NCBI GenBank assembly: GCA_964541695.1
Contig: CAZIRB010000071.1
Coordinates: forward strand, 1-12,755
Source: CAZKGE01 sp964541695
Lineage (GTDB): Bacteria > Bacillota > Clostridia > Christensenellales > CAG-138
DNA length: 12,755 nt
Direction: 5' to 3'
Shown here piece after piece: positions 6,979 through 12,580 of this stretch (positions are counted from its first letter, which is position 1; each line of letters opens with the position of its first letter). Both the position numbers and the translations under genes were made by a program. The notes beneath the pieces are model-generated. The model was not told the origin of the DNA, did not search any database, and saw only the letters and a program-made list of their open reading frames with translations.

Positions 6979-7092
6979 GGGCCGAAGCCGAGCGCCGCCT
7001 GCGGCGGATGAAGCGAGGCGCAGGCCCAGTGAGCTAGGGAGCGGAAGGCGGCGGCTTTAGCCGCAACGCGCCGCGACCTTTGCGAACTGTGG
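6979..7092. repeat. diverged third relative of the 204-bp unit
   Basis: The block opens like the 204-bp unit (GGGGCCGAAGCCGAG, then CCGCCTGCGGCGGAT) and keeps the unit's order: a GTGAGC box at 7029-7034, a hairpin, and an ACTGTGGG box at 7086-7093. The hairpin between the boxes is different: GCGGC-ttta-GCCGC-like pairing at 7051-7064 replaces the 22-bp stem. The framework is conserved while the stem sequence is exchanged. No gene is apparent. Confidence 0.6.
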
Positions 7093-7141
7093 GGAGCCCT
7101 CAACGTCCCCCAACGTACCCTAAGCGTTCCCCAACGTACCC
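7093..7141 (-). repeat. degenerate ACGTTGG repeats downstream of mutY
   Basis: Read on the minus strand, the region just past the mutY stop contains GGGTACGTTGGGG twice and then ACGTTGAGGGCTCCCC. The same words, in the same orientation relative to the preceding gene, form the 27-bp tandem array at 12581-12755. This is therefore a second, decayed or short member of that repeat family. Confidence 0.65.
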
Positions 7142-7146
7142 CCGCT

Positions 7147-8154
7147 CTACTCCAAACACACGCGGTACGCGGTCGGCAGCGCGTGCGCGTCGTCGTCGAG
7201 CGGCGTCCAGCCGTCAGGCACGGCGCCGGAGACGGCGGCGCGGCACACGAGCATATGCCACTCCACGTGCGTGAATATATGCTTGCGCCGACAGACGAGC
7301 AGCTCGCCTGTGGCGGTCAGTCCGCGGCCGGCGAGCCAGTGCGCCATCTGTTCCGCGTTCAAAAGGCCCGGTTCGTCCGGAAGCTGCCACAGCGAGGCGA
7401 GCAGGCCGCTGTCTTGCCGGCGGTAGCCGAGCAGTTTCCCGCCGAGCGTCAGCGCGAACACGGTCTTCTCCTCGACGCGGCGCGGCTTCTTGCCCGTTTT
7501 GACGGGCAGGAGCTGCTCCGTGCCGGCTTCGCGGGCGCGGCAAAAGGCGGCGACCGGGCAGAGCGCGCAGCGCGGCTCGCCGTTCGGCACGCAAACGAGC
7601 GCGCCGAGCTCCATCAGCGCCTGGTTGAAGCGGCCGGGCTCGTCCTGCGGCATACTCGCCAGCAGCTTTTCGCGGGTGCGGCGCTTGGCGGAAGGGTCGG
7701 AGATATCGCGCGCGTCGTTTTCGAGGCGGGCGAGCACGCGCAAAACGTTGCCGTCGACCGCGGGCACGGGAATCGAGAACGCGATGGACGCGACGGCGCC
7801 CGCCGTATACGCGCCGAGCCCCGGCAGTAAGGCGAGCGCGTCGTAATCCGCGGGCAGCGCGCCGGAATAACGGGATACGGCTTCGGCGGCCGCGCGCTTG
7901 AGGTTTTTTGCGCGAGAATAATACCCGAGCCCTTCCCAAGCTTTCATCAGCGCGTCGTCGTCGGCCAAAGCTAACGCGGCAAGGTCCGGGAACTGGGACA
8001 GGAAGCGCGCGTAATAGTCCAGCACGGCCGACACGCGCGTCTGCTGCAGCATGACCTCCGAAACGAGGATATGGTACGGGTCGCGCGTGCTCCGCCAAGG
8101 CAGCGGGCGCGCGTTCCGTTCATACCAGGCTAAAAGCGGGGCAATCCAGTCCAT
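7147..8154 (-). CDS. mutY: A/G-specific adenine DNA glycosylase
   Basis: A 335-aa base-excision repair enzyme that removes adenine opposite 8-oxoguanine. Seen in order: WYERNARPLPWR (10-21), SEVMLQQTRV (32-41) with catalytic Glu33, the helix-hairpin-helix LPGLGAYTAGA (110-120), VDGNVLRVLAR (133-143) with catalytic Asp134, a four-Cys iron-sulfur motif (188, 196, 199, 205), and a C-terminal NUDIX-like 8-oxoG recognition domain with LLASLWQLPD (251-260) and HIFTHVEWHM (292-301). The Cys spacing is C-x7-C-x2-C-x5-C, one residue more than the usual x6. The start at 8154 fits MutY relatives, which begin just before the WYxxxxRxLPWR motif; the frame stays open to 8220, across the divergent promoter. 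No Shine-Dalgarno site precedes the ATG, and a -10 box ends 7 bp before it, so the mRNA may be leaderless. Confidence 0.93.
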   Translation of the reverse strand: MDWIAPLLAWYERNARPLPWRSTRDPYHILVSEVMLQQTRVSAVLDYYARFLSQFPDLAALALADDDALMKAWEGLGYYSRAKNLKRAAAEAVSRYSGALPADYDALALLPGLGAYTAGAVASIAFSIPVPAVDGNVLRVLARLENDARDISDPSAKRRTREKLLASMPQDEPGRFNQALMELGALVCVPNGEPRCALCPVAAFCRAREAGTEQLLPVKTGKKPRRVEEKTVFALTLGGKLLGYRRQDSGLLASLWQLPDEPGLLNAEQMAHWLAGRGLTATGELLVCRRKHIFTHVEWHMLVCRAAVSGAVPDGWTPLDDDAHALPTAYRVCLE

Positions 8155-8161
8155 CGCGAGG

Positions 8162-8194
8162 AGTATACCATATTTCACCGGACCATGGTATAAT
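8162..8194. promoter_or_regulatory. overlapping divergent extended -10 promoters (mutY / ywlG)
   Basis: On the plus strand TGG-TATAAT (8186-8194) serves ywlG; on the minus strand TGG-TATACT (8170-8162) serves mutY. The two boxes are arms of an inverted repeat, AGTATACCAT (8162-8171) and ATGGTATAAT (8185-8194), matching at 9 of 10 positions. Neither has a good -35, which fits extended -10 use. They are so close that each -35 region covers the other's -10, so polymerase could serve only one side at a time. Confidence 0.65.
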
Positions 8195-8219
8195 GGGCGC
8201 GGCAAAGGAGTGGAGTACA

Positions 8220-8792
8220 ATGGATTTTCGGGAATTGACGGCTCAGGCGCAAAACGCGATGCGCATCCTTTTCGAGTGCAACCCCAAGCCCGGCGGCATC
8301 CTCGTCGTGGGCTGCTCGACGAGCGAGGTGCTCGGCGAACACATCGGCTCGTCGAGCAACGAGGAGGTCGCCTCGGCGATCATGGACGGCATACTGCCCG
8401 CCGCCAGGGAGCGCGGGCTGTTCCTCGCGGTGCAGGGCTGCGAGCATATCAACCGCGCCCTGTGCGTCGAGCGCGCCTGCATGGAACAATACCGCCTGCA
8501 GGAGGTCTGGGTCCGGCCGTGGCTGCACGCGGGCGGCGCGTTCTCGACCGAGGCGGCCAAGCGCTTTGCCGACTTCTGCATGGTCGAGGACCTGCGAGCC
8601 GAGGCCACGGTCGGTATGGACATCGGCGGCACGATGATCGGCATGCACATGCACCCCGTCGTGGTGCCCATGCACACCGAGCAGCGCACGATCGGCAGAG
8701 CCACGCTGATCCTCGCAAAGTCCCGGCCCAAGTACGTCGGTGGGCCGCGCGCGCAGTATTTTGACGCAAAAGCGGCGCATTTGGGAGGATAA
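8220..8792 (+). CDS. ywlG: YwlG / UPF0340 (DUF436, TIGR01440) family protein
   Basis: A 190-aa soluble protein of the conserved Firmicutes family named after B. subtilis YwlG; its biochemical role is not established to my knowledge. Family hallmarks seen are ILVVGCSTSEVLGEHIG (27-43), VQGCEHINRALC (71-82), LHAGGAFSTEAA (102-113), IGMHMHPVVVPMH (140-152) and SRPKYVGGPRAQY (168-180). The length equals the family norm. The start at 8220 has AAAGGAG (8204-8210) 9 nt upstream and an extended -10 at 8189-8194, giving a leader of about 20 nt. An ATG at 8193 in the same frame overlaps the -10 box and is rejected. It stands alone, divergent from mutY. Confidence 0.9.
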   Translation: MDFRELTAQAQNAMRILFECNPKPGGILVVGCSTSEVLGEHIGSSSNEEVASAIMDGILPAARERGLFLAVQGCEHINRALCVERACMEQYRLQEVWVRPWLHAGGAFSTEAAKRFADFCMVEDLRAEATVGMDIGGTMIGMHMHPVVVPMHTEQRTIGRATLILAKSRPKYVGGPRAQYFDAKAAHLGG

Positions 8793-8813
8793 AGGCGTAT
8801 CCATTAAAATTTG

Positions 8814-8843
8814 TTGCAATTTTGGGCGGCATTGCTCTATAAT
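8814..8843 (+). promoter_or_regulatory. promoter of the structured RNA / zinc-ribbon unit
   Basis: TTGCAA (8814-8819), 18 bp, then a perfect TATAAT (8838-8843). The expected first transcribed base is at or next to 8850, which is also the first base of the long-range helix of the following RNA candidate. The region around it is AT-rich compared with its surroundings. Confidence 0.75.
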
Positions 8844-8849
8844 AAGTCC

Positions 8850-9066
8850 AGTATCCGCGTTCTGGGTCTGTGGTTGAAAATCGATGCCAGTCGCAGGCAA
8901 AACGATCCACGTAAGCGAAGAACAATTCGTGAGCATGGTGCGATCTAGATGTAAGGCCAACCGGAACAATTCGAGAGGGGCAGTAGTGAGAGGCGAATGC
9001 CGCGTAGCGAACCTCCCAGTTGGCGGGTGTGGGGGCAAAAACCAGGTCAGCCGGCACACGGATGCT
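8850..9066 (+). ncRNA. candidate structured RNA of about 217 nt (raiA-motif-like?)
   Basis: The 306 bp between ywlG and the zinc-ribbon gene have no convincing coding frame but show RNA structure. AGTATCCG (8850-8857) pairs with CGGATGCT (9059-9066) as an 8-bp end-to-end helix with one G-U pair, starting at the predicted transcription start. Nested helices include CTGGG (8862-8866) with CCCAG (9015-9019), GGTTG (8872-8876) with CAACC (8958-8962), a TGCC/GGCA hairpin (8885-8899), and TGTG plus GGC (9028-9036) with GCC plus CACA (9050-9058). Size, own promoter and a closed end helix resemble raiA-motif RNAs of Firmicutes, but I cannot confirm that class from memory. A long regulatory leader of the zinc-ribbon gene, or another Firmicutes ncRNA, are alternatives. 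No T-rich terminator separates it from the gene, so both are probably on one transcript. Confidence 0.6.
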
Positions 9067-9098
9067 AAAATTTCAATCACCGAAGGGGAAATTTCAAC

Positions 9099-9374
9099 AT
9101 GTTCGAAGACAAGACACTGGTATGCAAGGATTGTGGCGCAGAGTTTGTGTTCACGGCGGGCGAGCAGGAATTCTATGCGGAGAAGGGGTTCCAGAACGAA
9201 CCCGTTCGCTGCAAGGATTGCAGATCGAACCGGAAAAACACCCGCGGCAGCGACAGGCCGATGTATGACGCGGTCTGCGCGAACTGCGGCGCACCCACCA
9301 AAATCCCGTTTGAGCCCAAGAATGACCGCCCGATCTACTGCAGCGCTTGCTTCCAGAGCCACAAGAGCCACTAA
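9099..9374 (+). CDS. double zinc-ribbon small protein (zf-trcl type)
   Basis: A 91-aa protein with four C-x2-C pairs: Cys9/12 and 38/41 form the N-terminal ribbon (the probable zinc-ribbon, zf-trcl, arrangement with FVFTAGEQEFYAEKG between the pairs), and Cys60/63 and 81/84 form the C-terminal one (VCANCGAPTKIPF to IYCSACF). Each should bind one zinc. Such proteins are common in Clostridia and Chloroflexi; their target, nucleic acid or protein, is not known to me. The ATG at 9099 has GAAGGGG (9082-9088) 10 nt upstream. It lies 32 nt after the structured RNA and shares its promoter. A short 7-bp stem, AAATTTC (9068-9074) with GAAATTT (9088-9094), would place the ribosome binding site in a loop. 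Confidence 0.88.
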   Translation: MFEDKTLVCKDCGAEFVFTAGEQEFYAEKGFQNEPVRCKDCRSNRKNTRGSDRPMYDAVCANCGAPTKIPFEPKNDRPIYCSACFQSHKSH

Positions 9375-9388
9375 CTCTCTCCCCTTTG

Positions 9389-9407
9389 TTCCGTGCGGCG
9401 CACGGAA
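9389..9407 (+). other. hairpin just after the zinc-ribbon gene
   Basis: TTCCGTGC (9389-9396), loop GGC, GCACGGAA (9400-9407): an 8-bp perfect stem starting 15 nt after the stop codon. No T tract follows. It may protect the 3' end or act with the stronger terminator 30 bp on. Confidence 0.6.
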
Positions 9408-9437
9408 ATAAACGGAAGACCCGAGTTAAATCGACAC

Positions 9438-9466
9438 AAAACGCATCCCCCGGGATGCGTTTTTTG
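9438..9466 (+). terminator. rho-independent terminator of the zinc-ribbon unit
   Basis: AAAACGCATCCC pairs with GGGATGCGTTTT around a CC centre (9438-9463), GC-rich in its upper part and followed by a run of T (9460-9465). This is a textbook intrinsic terminator. The A tract on the other side would let it work partly on the opposite strand. Confidence 0.9.
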
Positions 9467-9467
9467 T

Positions 9468-9495
9468 TTGCCGGGCGGCGCTTTCTGCGCATACT
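9468..9495 (+). promoter_or_regulatory. weak candidate promoter for the 49-aa gene
   Basis: TTGCCG (9468-9473), 16 bp and CATACT (9490-9495) lie between the upstream terminator and the small gene. The match is only moderate, but the gene needs its own promoter if the terminator is efficient. Confidence 0.3.
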
Positions 9496-9521
9496 ACCGC
9501 AAAAGAAGGAGGGAGCGCCCC

Positions 9522-9671
9522 ATGCCGAAAATTTCACGCCGCGACGCGCAGATGTACGCCACCAACCTGCTCATCCCCAAGATCAACCTCGACCCGGTCA
9601 CGGGCATTCAGGAGCCGAGCCGCGAGGACATCGCCGAAGCCAAGCACCGCGTCGACGAAAACGAGAAATAG
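9522..9671 (+). CDS. small protein of unknown function, 49 aa
   Basis: I do not recognise this protein. The frame begins MPKISRRDAQMYATNL at ATG 9522, with a strong AAGGAGG (9506-9512) 9 nt upstream, which is the best argument that it is real. The start is basic, the middle has a short hydrophobic stretch (NLLIPKINLDP), and the end is acidic and helical in composition (SREDIAEAKHRVDENEK). No signal peptide, membrane segment or Cys is present. The frame remains open upstream to 9393, but that part crosses the terminator and is not credible. It faces the membrane glycosyltransferase gene tail-to-tail. Confidence 0.65.
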   Translation: MPKISRRDAQMYATNLLIPKINLDPVTGIQEPSREDIAEAKHRVDENEK

Positions 9672-9690
9672 GGGGCGGAAACGCGCCCCC
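9671..9690. terminator. hairpin between convergent genes
   Basis: GGGGGCG (9671-9677), loop GAAACG, CGCCCCC (9684-9690), a 7-bp all-GC stem that begins at the last base of the small gene's stop codon. It lies between the 49-aa gene and the convergent glycosyltransferase. Neither side has a good T tract, so termination is possible but not certain. Confidence 0.45.
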
Positions 9691-9719
9691 GCCCATTTCG
9701 TTCCGCGCCGCTTCGCGCC

Positions 9720-11444
9720 TTAACCCGGCAGGCCGATGCGCTTCTGCACGCTCATCAGCTTAACGCCGTCCGCCCAGACGGCGTAGATCTCGGTAAAGCC
9801 CTCGACCGGGAACTCATTCGACCCGAACCGCTCGCTGCAATCCAGTATCATGTAGTCCGGGTCATCCGGCGAAAACACGATGCGCTCGCAATCCGCCTTC
9901 GGCAGGATCTCTTGGCCGGCTACGAAGCGCGACTCGCCCTTGCAAAAGAAATCGAACCGGATCGTTCCGCTTACGTTCGCGGCAAGGTACTCGAACGCCT
10001 GACGCTGCGATAATTGCCAGTAGTCGCGGTCATACTCGAGTGCCTGCGTGCGGCCGATCACGTTCATCATCGCGTACTGGTACGGATGGTCCTTGGCGAT
10101 GCGGACCGCGTTGAAGCAGAGGCTGACCGCCACGGCGCCGATGAGCGCGATCCGCGGCGCGCGGGCGCCCTTGGCGCGAAACACCCCCAGCAGCCACCAC
10201 AGCGCGTATACCGCGAACGCGATCATCATCGGGTACAGGAAATAGACGTGCCGCCAGCCGTTATAGACGACCGTGTGGGCCAGATACTGATAGCCAAGCG
10301 TGCCGGCGATCGTTACGAACATAATCCGCAGTAGAATTGCCGCGCTCGCCGGCAGTTGAAGCGATTTCGACGGCCGGACGGCGGAAAAAGCCGTCAGCGT
10401 CATGCCGAGCAGGCAAAACAGCTGGTTGAGGATCGGCACGGTCAGAAGAATCCAGGTAATCAGATATCCCCTGGGTATCACGTTCCACGGGATCAACCGG
10501 CCCGCAAACGCGACGACGCTGCGCCAGTGGGAATAGTTAGAAAACGTCGTCACATAGCCGAGCGCAAACCGCAGCGGGCGCTCCCACGCGGCCGGCGTGA
10601 TGAGCACCCAGAACAGGACAGACAGGCAGATCGCCGCATACGGCAAAAGCGCGGACAGAACCGGTTTTTTCTCCGCCGCAATCGCCCCGGCCGCGCGCGC
10701 GGTCCTGCGCCTCGCAATATCCTGCCAGAGCATCGCGATTAAAACGAACGCGATCAAAAGCGCGCCGTTCGTGCGCACGGAGACCAGCAAGGCCCCGGCT
10801 ACGGCAAACAATACGCACCAGACAAGCTTGCGTTCCGACGCGAAGATGCGCTCCGCAAGCGAGAGCGCAACCATCGTGACCGAGGCAAACAGCATGTCCT
10901 TGATATTATAAAACGATTGCGCAAAAAAGTGCCCGAATAGTGCGATCATGGCAACGCCGCACAGCGCGAGCCAGCCGCTGGAAAACATGCGCTTCAGCAG
11001 AAAATAGAAGCACAGGAGCGCAAGAAAATACAGCGTGAACACGTAGAAGTGGCGCATCAGATACACGCTGCGGAGCGGCATCGGCTCGCCGGTGATCTGC
11101 GCGTAGACGTCCTCCGCGCAGGCCAGCGGCAGCTGCAGCGCCACGCCGTAGTATTTTCGGTTATAGGTGCGCAGCGCCTCGCCCGGATCCATCGCGGCGA
11201 ATTGGCCGAGCACATTCGACTCCGACTCGACCGGAGCCTCGGATTGCGCAAAGCTGATTTGCTTGTAAACGTTCCTGTCGAGAAGCACCTTATTTAAATA
11301 CGCATAGGATACGATGCTGTGCTTGCGCTGCATCGTCTCGTCCCAGCTGAGGCCATAATCGTCGAAAACAAAAAGACCGATTAAAAACACGGCGGCAAAA
11401 AAAAGAACGGCCAAAAGGCTTTCCGCTTGAACTTTTTTACGCAT
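9720..11444 (-). CDS. GT-C type membrane glycosyltransferase (GT39-like)
   Basis: A 574-aa polytopic membrane protein. One helix (8-27) leads into an extracytoplasmic loop with FDDYGLSWDE (27-36); acidic residues at this place are the catalytic signature of GT-C enzymes that use lipid-linked sugars. Further hydrophobic segments lie near 133-152, 158-178, 186-198, 208-238, 265-284, 326-355, 367-386, 398-420 and 430-447. NIKDMLFA (180-187), YNGWRHVYFLYP (394-405), HPYQY (453-457) and YDRDYWQLS (471-479) match a recurring pattern of this family; the last 120 residues form a soluble outer domain. The substrate is unknown. The start at 11444 has GAGGTG 5-6 nt upstream. It is divergent from a GT2 enzyme that likely makes its polyprenyl-phosphate-sugar donor. 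Protein mannosyltransferase, teichoic-acid or capsule glycosylation are all possible. Confidence 0.75.
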   Translation of the reverse strand: MRKKVQAESLLAVLFFAAVFLIGLFVFDDYGLSWDETMQRKHSIVSYAYLNKVLLDRNVYKQISFAQSEAPVESESNVLGQFAAMDPGEALRTYNRKYYGVALQLPLACAEDVYAQITGEPMPLRSVYLMRHFYVFTLYFLALLCFYFLLKRMFSSGWLALCGVAMIALFGHFFAQSFYNIKDMLFASVTMVALSLAERIFASERKLVWCVLFAVAGALLVSVRTNGALLIAFVLIAMLWQDIARRRTARAAGAIAAEKKPVLSALLPYAAICLSVLFWVLITPAAWERPLRFALGYVTTFSNYSHWRSVVAFAGRLIPWNVIPRGYLITWILLTVPILNQLFCLLGMTLTAFSAVRPSKSLQLPASAAILLRIMFVTIAGTLGYQYLAHTVVYNGWRHVYFLYPMMIAFAVYALWWLLGVFRAKGARAPRIALIGAVAVSLCFNAVRIAKDHPYQYAMMNVIGRTQALEYDRDYWQLSQRQAFEYLAANVSGTIRFDFFCKGESRFVAGQEILPKADCERIVFSPDDPDYMILDCSERFGSNEFPVEGFTEIYAVWADGVKLMSVQKRIGLPG

Positions 11445-11477
11445 TTTTCACCTCATGATCTCCTTGGAAGTATTTAC

Positions 11478-11506
11478 ATAATACCGCAACCCGTCCTTTG
11501 TATCAA
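11478..11506 (-). promoter_or_regulatory. promoter of the GT-C gene
   Basis: On the minus strand TTGATA (11506-11501), 17 bp, and TATTAT (11483-11478). This is a good sigma-A-type match with ideal spacing, giving a leader of about 25 nt before ATG 11444. Confidence 0.75.
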
Positions 11507-11521
11507 GTGAATCATCCGCCA

Positions 11522-11550
11522 TTGAAACCGTGTCCCGAATTTTGTATAAT
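11522..11550 (+). promoter_or_regulatory. promoter of the GT2 gene
   Basis: TTGAAA (11522-11527), 17 bp, and a perfect TATAAT (11545-11550). Transcription would begin near 11557, about 40 nt before the ATG at 11599. Its -35 is 15 bp from the -35 of the divergent GT-C promoter, so one regulator bound between them could control both genes. Confidence 0.8.
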
Positions 11551-11598
11551 TCTGTAAGCAGCTTTGTGTTGCGGCGCAGAAGGAAGAGGAGGCCTATT

Positions 11599-12549
11599 AT
11601 GAGCAAAAACGTTTCGTTTGTGGTTCCCGTATACAACGAAAAGGAGACCGTCGCGCAGCTGTTTGCCGAGGTGTCCGCCGTCTCATCACAGTACGAATAC
11701 GAGTATGAGCTGATATTCGTCGACGACGGCTCGACGGACGGCACGTACGAGGCCGTCCGCGCGCTGATCGATGGCGGCGCGCCCGTTAAGCTCGTGCGCT
11801 TCCGCAGAAACTTCGGCAAGGCCGCGGCGCTGCAGGCCGGTTTCGAGCATGTCTCCGGCGAGATCGTGCTCACACTCGACGGCGATCTGCAGGACGATCC
11901 CAAGGAGACGCCCAGATTTATTGAAAAGCTCGGCGAGGGCTTCGATATGGTGTCGGGCTGGAAGCAGCGGCGGCACGATCCGCTGGAAAAGCGGCTGCCG
12001 TCCAAGCTGTTCAACGCCGTCACCGCCGGCATGTCGGGCGTTCCGCTGCACGACTTCAACTGCGGCTTCAAGGCCTACCGCAAGGAGGTCTGCGACAGCC
12101 TCTGCCTCTATGGCGAAATGCACCGCTACATTCCGGTCCTTGCGCGGCGGCAGGGCTTCTCCGTCGGCGAGATCGTGGTCGAGCATCGCGCCCGCACGCA
12201 CGGCAAGTCGAAGTACGGTTTCGAGCGCTATCTGCGCGGGCTGTTCGACTCGATGACGTCCTCGTTCCTGCTGCGCTTCGGCGACCGCCCGATGCATTTC
12301 TTCGGCAGATGGGGTCTGACGATGTTCGCGGCGGGCGTGATCATCTGCGTGGTCCTGACCGCGCAGTGGATCGGCGGCGCATCGATCGGAACGCGGCCGC
12401 TGCTACTGCTCGGCGTGCTTTTGATCATACTCGGGCTGCAGTTCTTTGCGACCGGCTTTACCTGCGACCTCTTACTCGACCGCACGACCCGCCGCAACCA
12501 GAACACGGCGCATATCAAGGAACTGCTTGGGTTTGAGGAGGGACGCTAA
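11599..12549 (+). CDS. polyprenyl-phosphate glycosyltransferase, GT2 family (DPM1/GtrB-like)
   Basis: A 316-aa enzyme with a cytosolic GT-A domain and two C-terminal membrane helices (about 236-256 and 267-288), the architecture of enzymes that move a sugar from an NDP-sugar to undecaprenyl phosphate. Visible motifs are VPVYNE (9-14), FVDDGSTDGT (40-49), FRRNFGKAAALQAG (68-81), the metal-binding LDGDLQDDP (93-101), FNCGFKAYR (153-161) and RTHGKSKYG (199-207). All match the GtrB/CsbB/dolichol-phosphate-mannose synthase group. The ATG at 11599 has AGGAGG (11587-11592) 6 nt upstream. An in-frame GTG at 11530 lies inside the promoter and is rejected. Its divergent neighbour is a GT-C enzyme, the usual user of such lipid-linked sugars. 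The sugar cannot be read from the sequence; glucose, mannose or an amino sugar are possible. Confidence 0.88.
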   Translation: MSKNVSFVVPVYNEKETVAQLFAEVSAVSSQYEYEYELIFVDDGSTDGTYEAVRALIDGGAPVKLVRFRRNFGKAAALQAGFEHVSGEIVLTLDGDLQDDPKETPRFIEKLGEGFDMVSGWKQRRHDPLEKRLPSKLFNAVTAGMSGVPLHDFNCGFKAYRKEVCDSLCLYGEMHRYIPVLARRQGFSVGEIVVEHRARTHGKSKYGFERYLRGLFDSMTSSFLLRFGDRPMHFFGRWGLTMFAAGVIICVVLTAQWIGGASIGTRPLLLLGVLLIILGLQFFATGFTCDLLLDRTTRRNQNTAHIKELLGFEEGR

Positions 12550-12580
12550 AGGGGCGGGGTGTGGGCCGCTAAGCAGAAAG

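Noticed and set aside
6596..7060. Plus-strand frame of 154 codons with an internal repeat of 68 residues
   Set aside because: It is the other strand of the same tandem repeat; the 22-bp hairpin lies in its middle and the composition is not protein-like.
6645..7103. Two nearly identical minus-strand frames of 65 and 84 codons in the 204-bp repeats
   Set aside because: They arise because the unit is 68 codons long and lacks stops in that frame; no ribosome site, no recognisable protein, and the hairpins dominate the sequence.
6571..7141. Insertion sequence ends
   Set aside because: No transposase frame and no terminal inverted repeats that bracket the block were found; a non-autonomous element remains possible only through genome-wide search.
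8850..9098. tRNA, SRP RNA, tmRNA or RNase P RNA in the ywlG to zinc-ribbon spacer
   Set aside because: No cloverleaf or T-loop box, and the conserved cores of SRP, tmRNA and RNase P RNAs are absent; only an isolated CCAGGTCAG word resembles SRP RNA.
8175..9371. 398-codon minus-strand frame across ywlG and the zinc-ribbon gene
   Set aside because: Antisense to two well-supported genes and a promoter; no family motifs.
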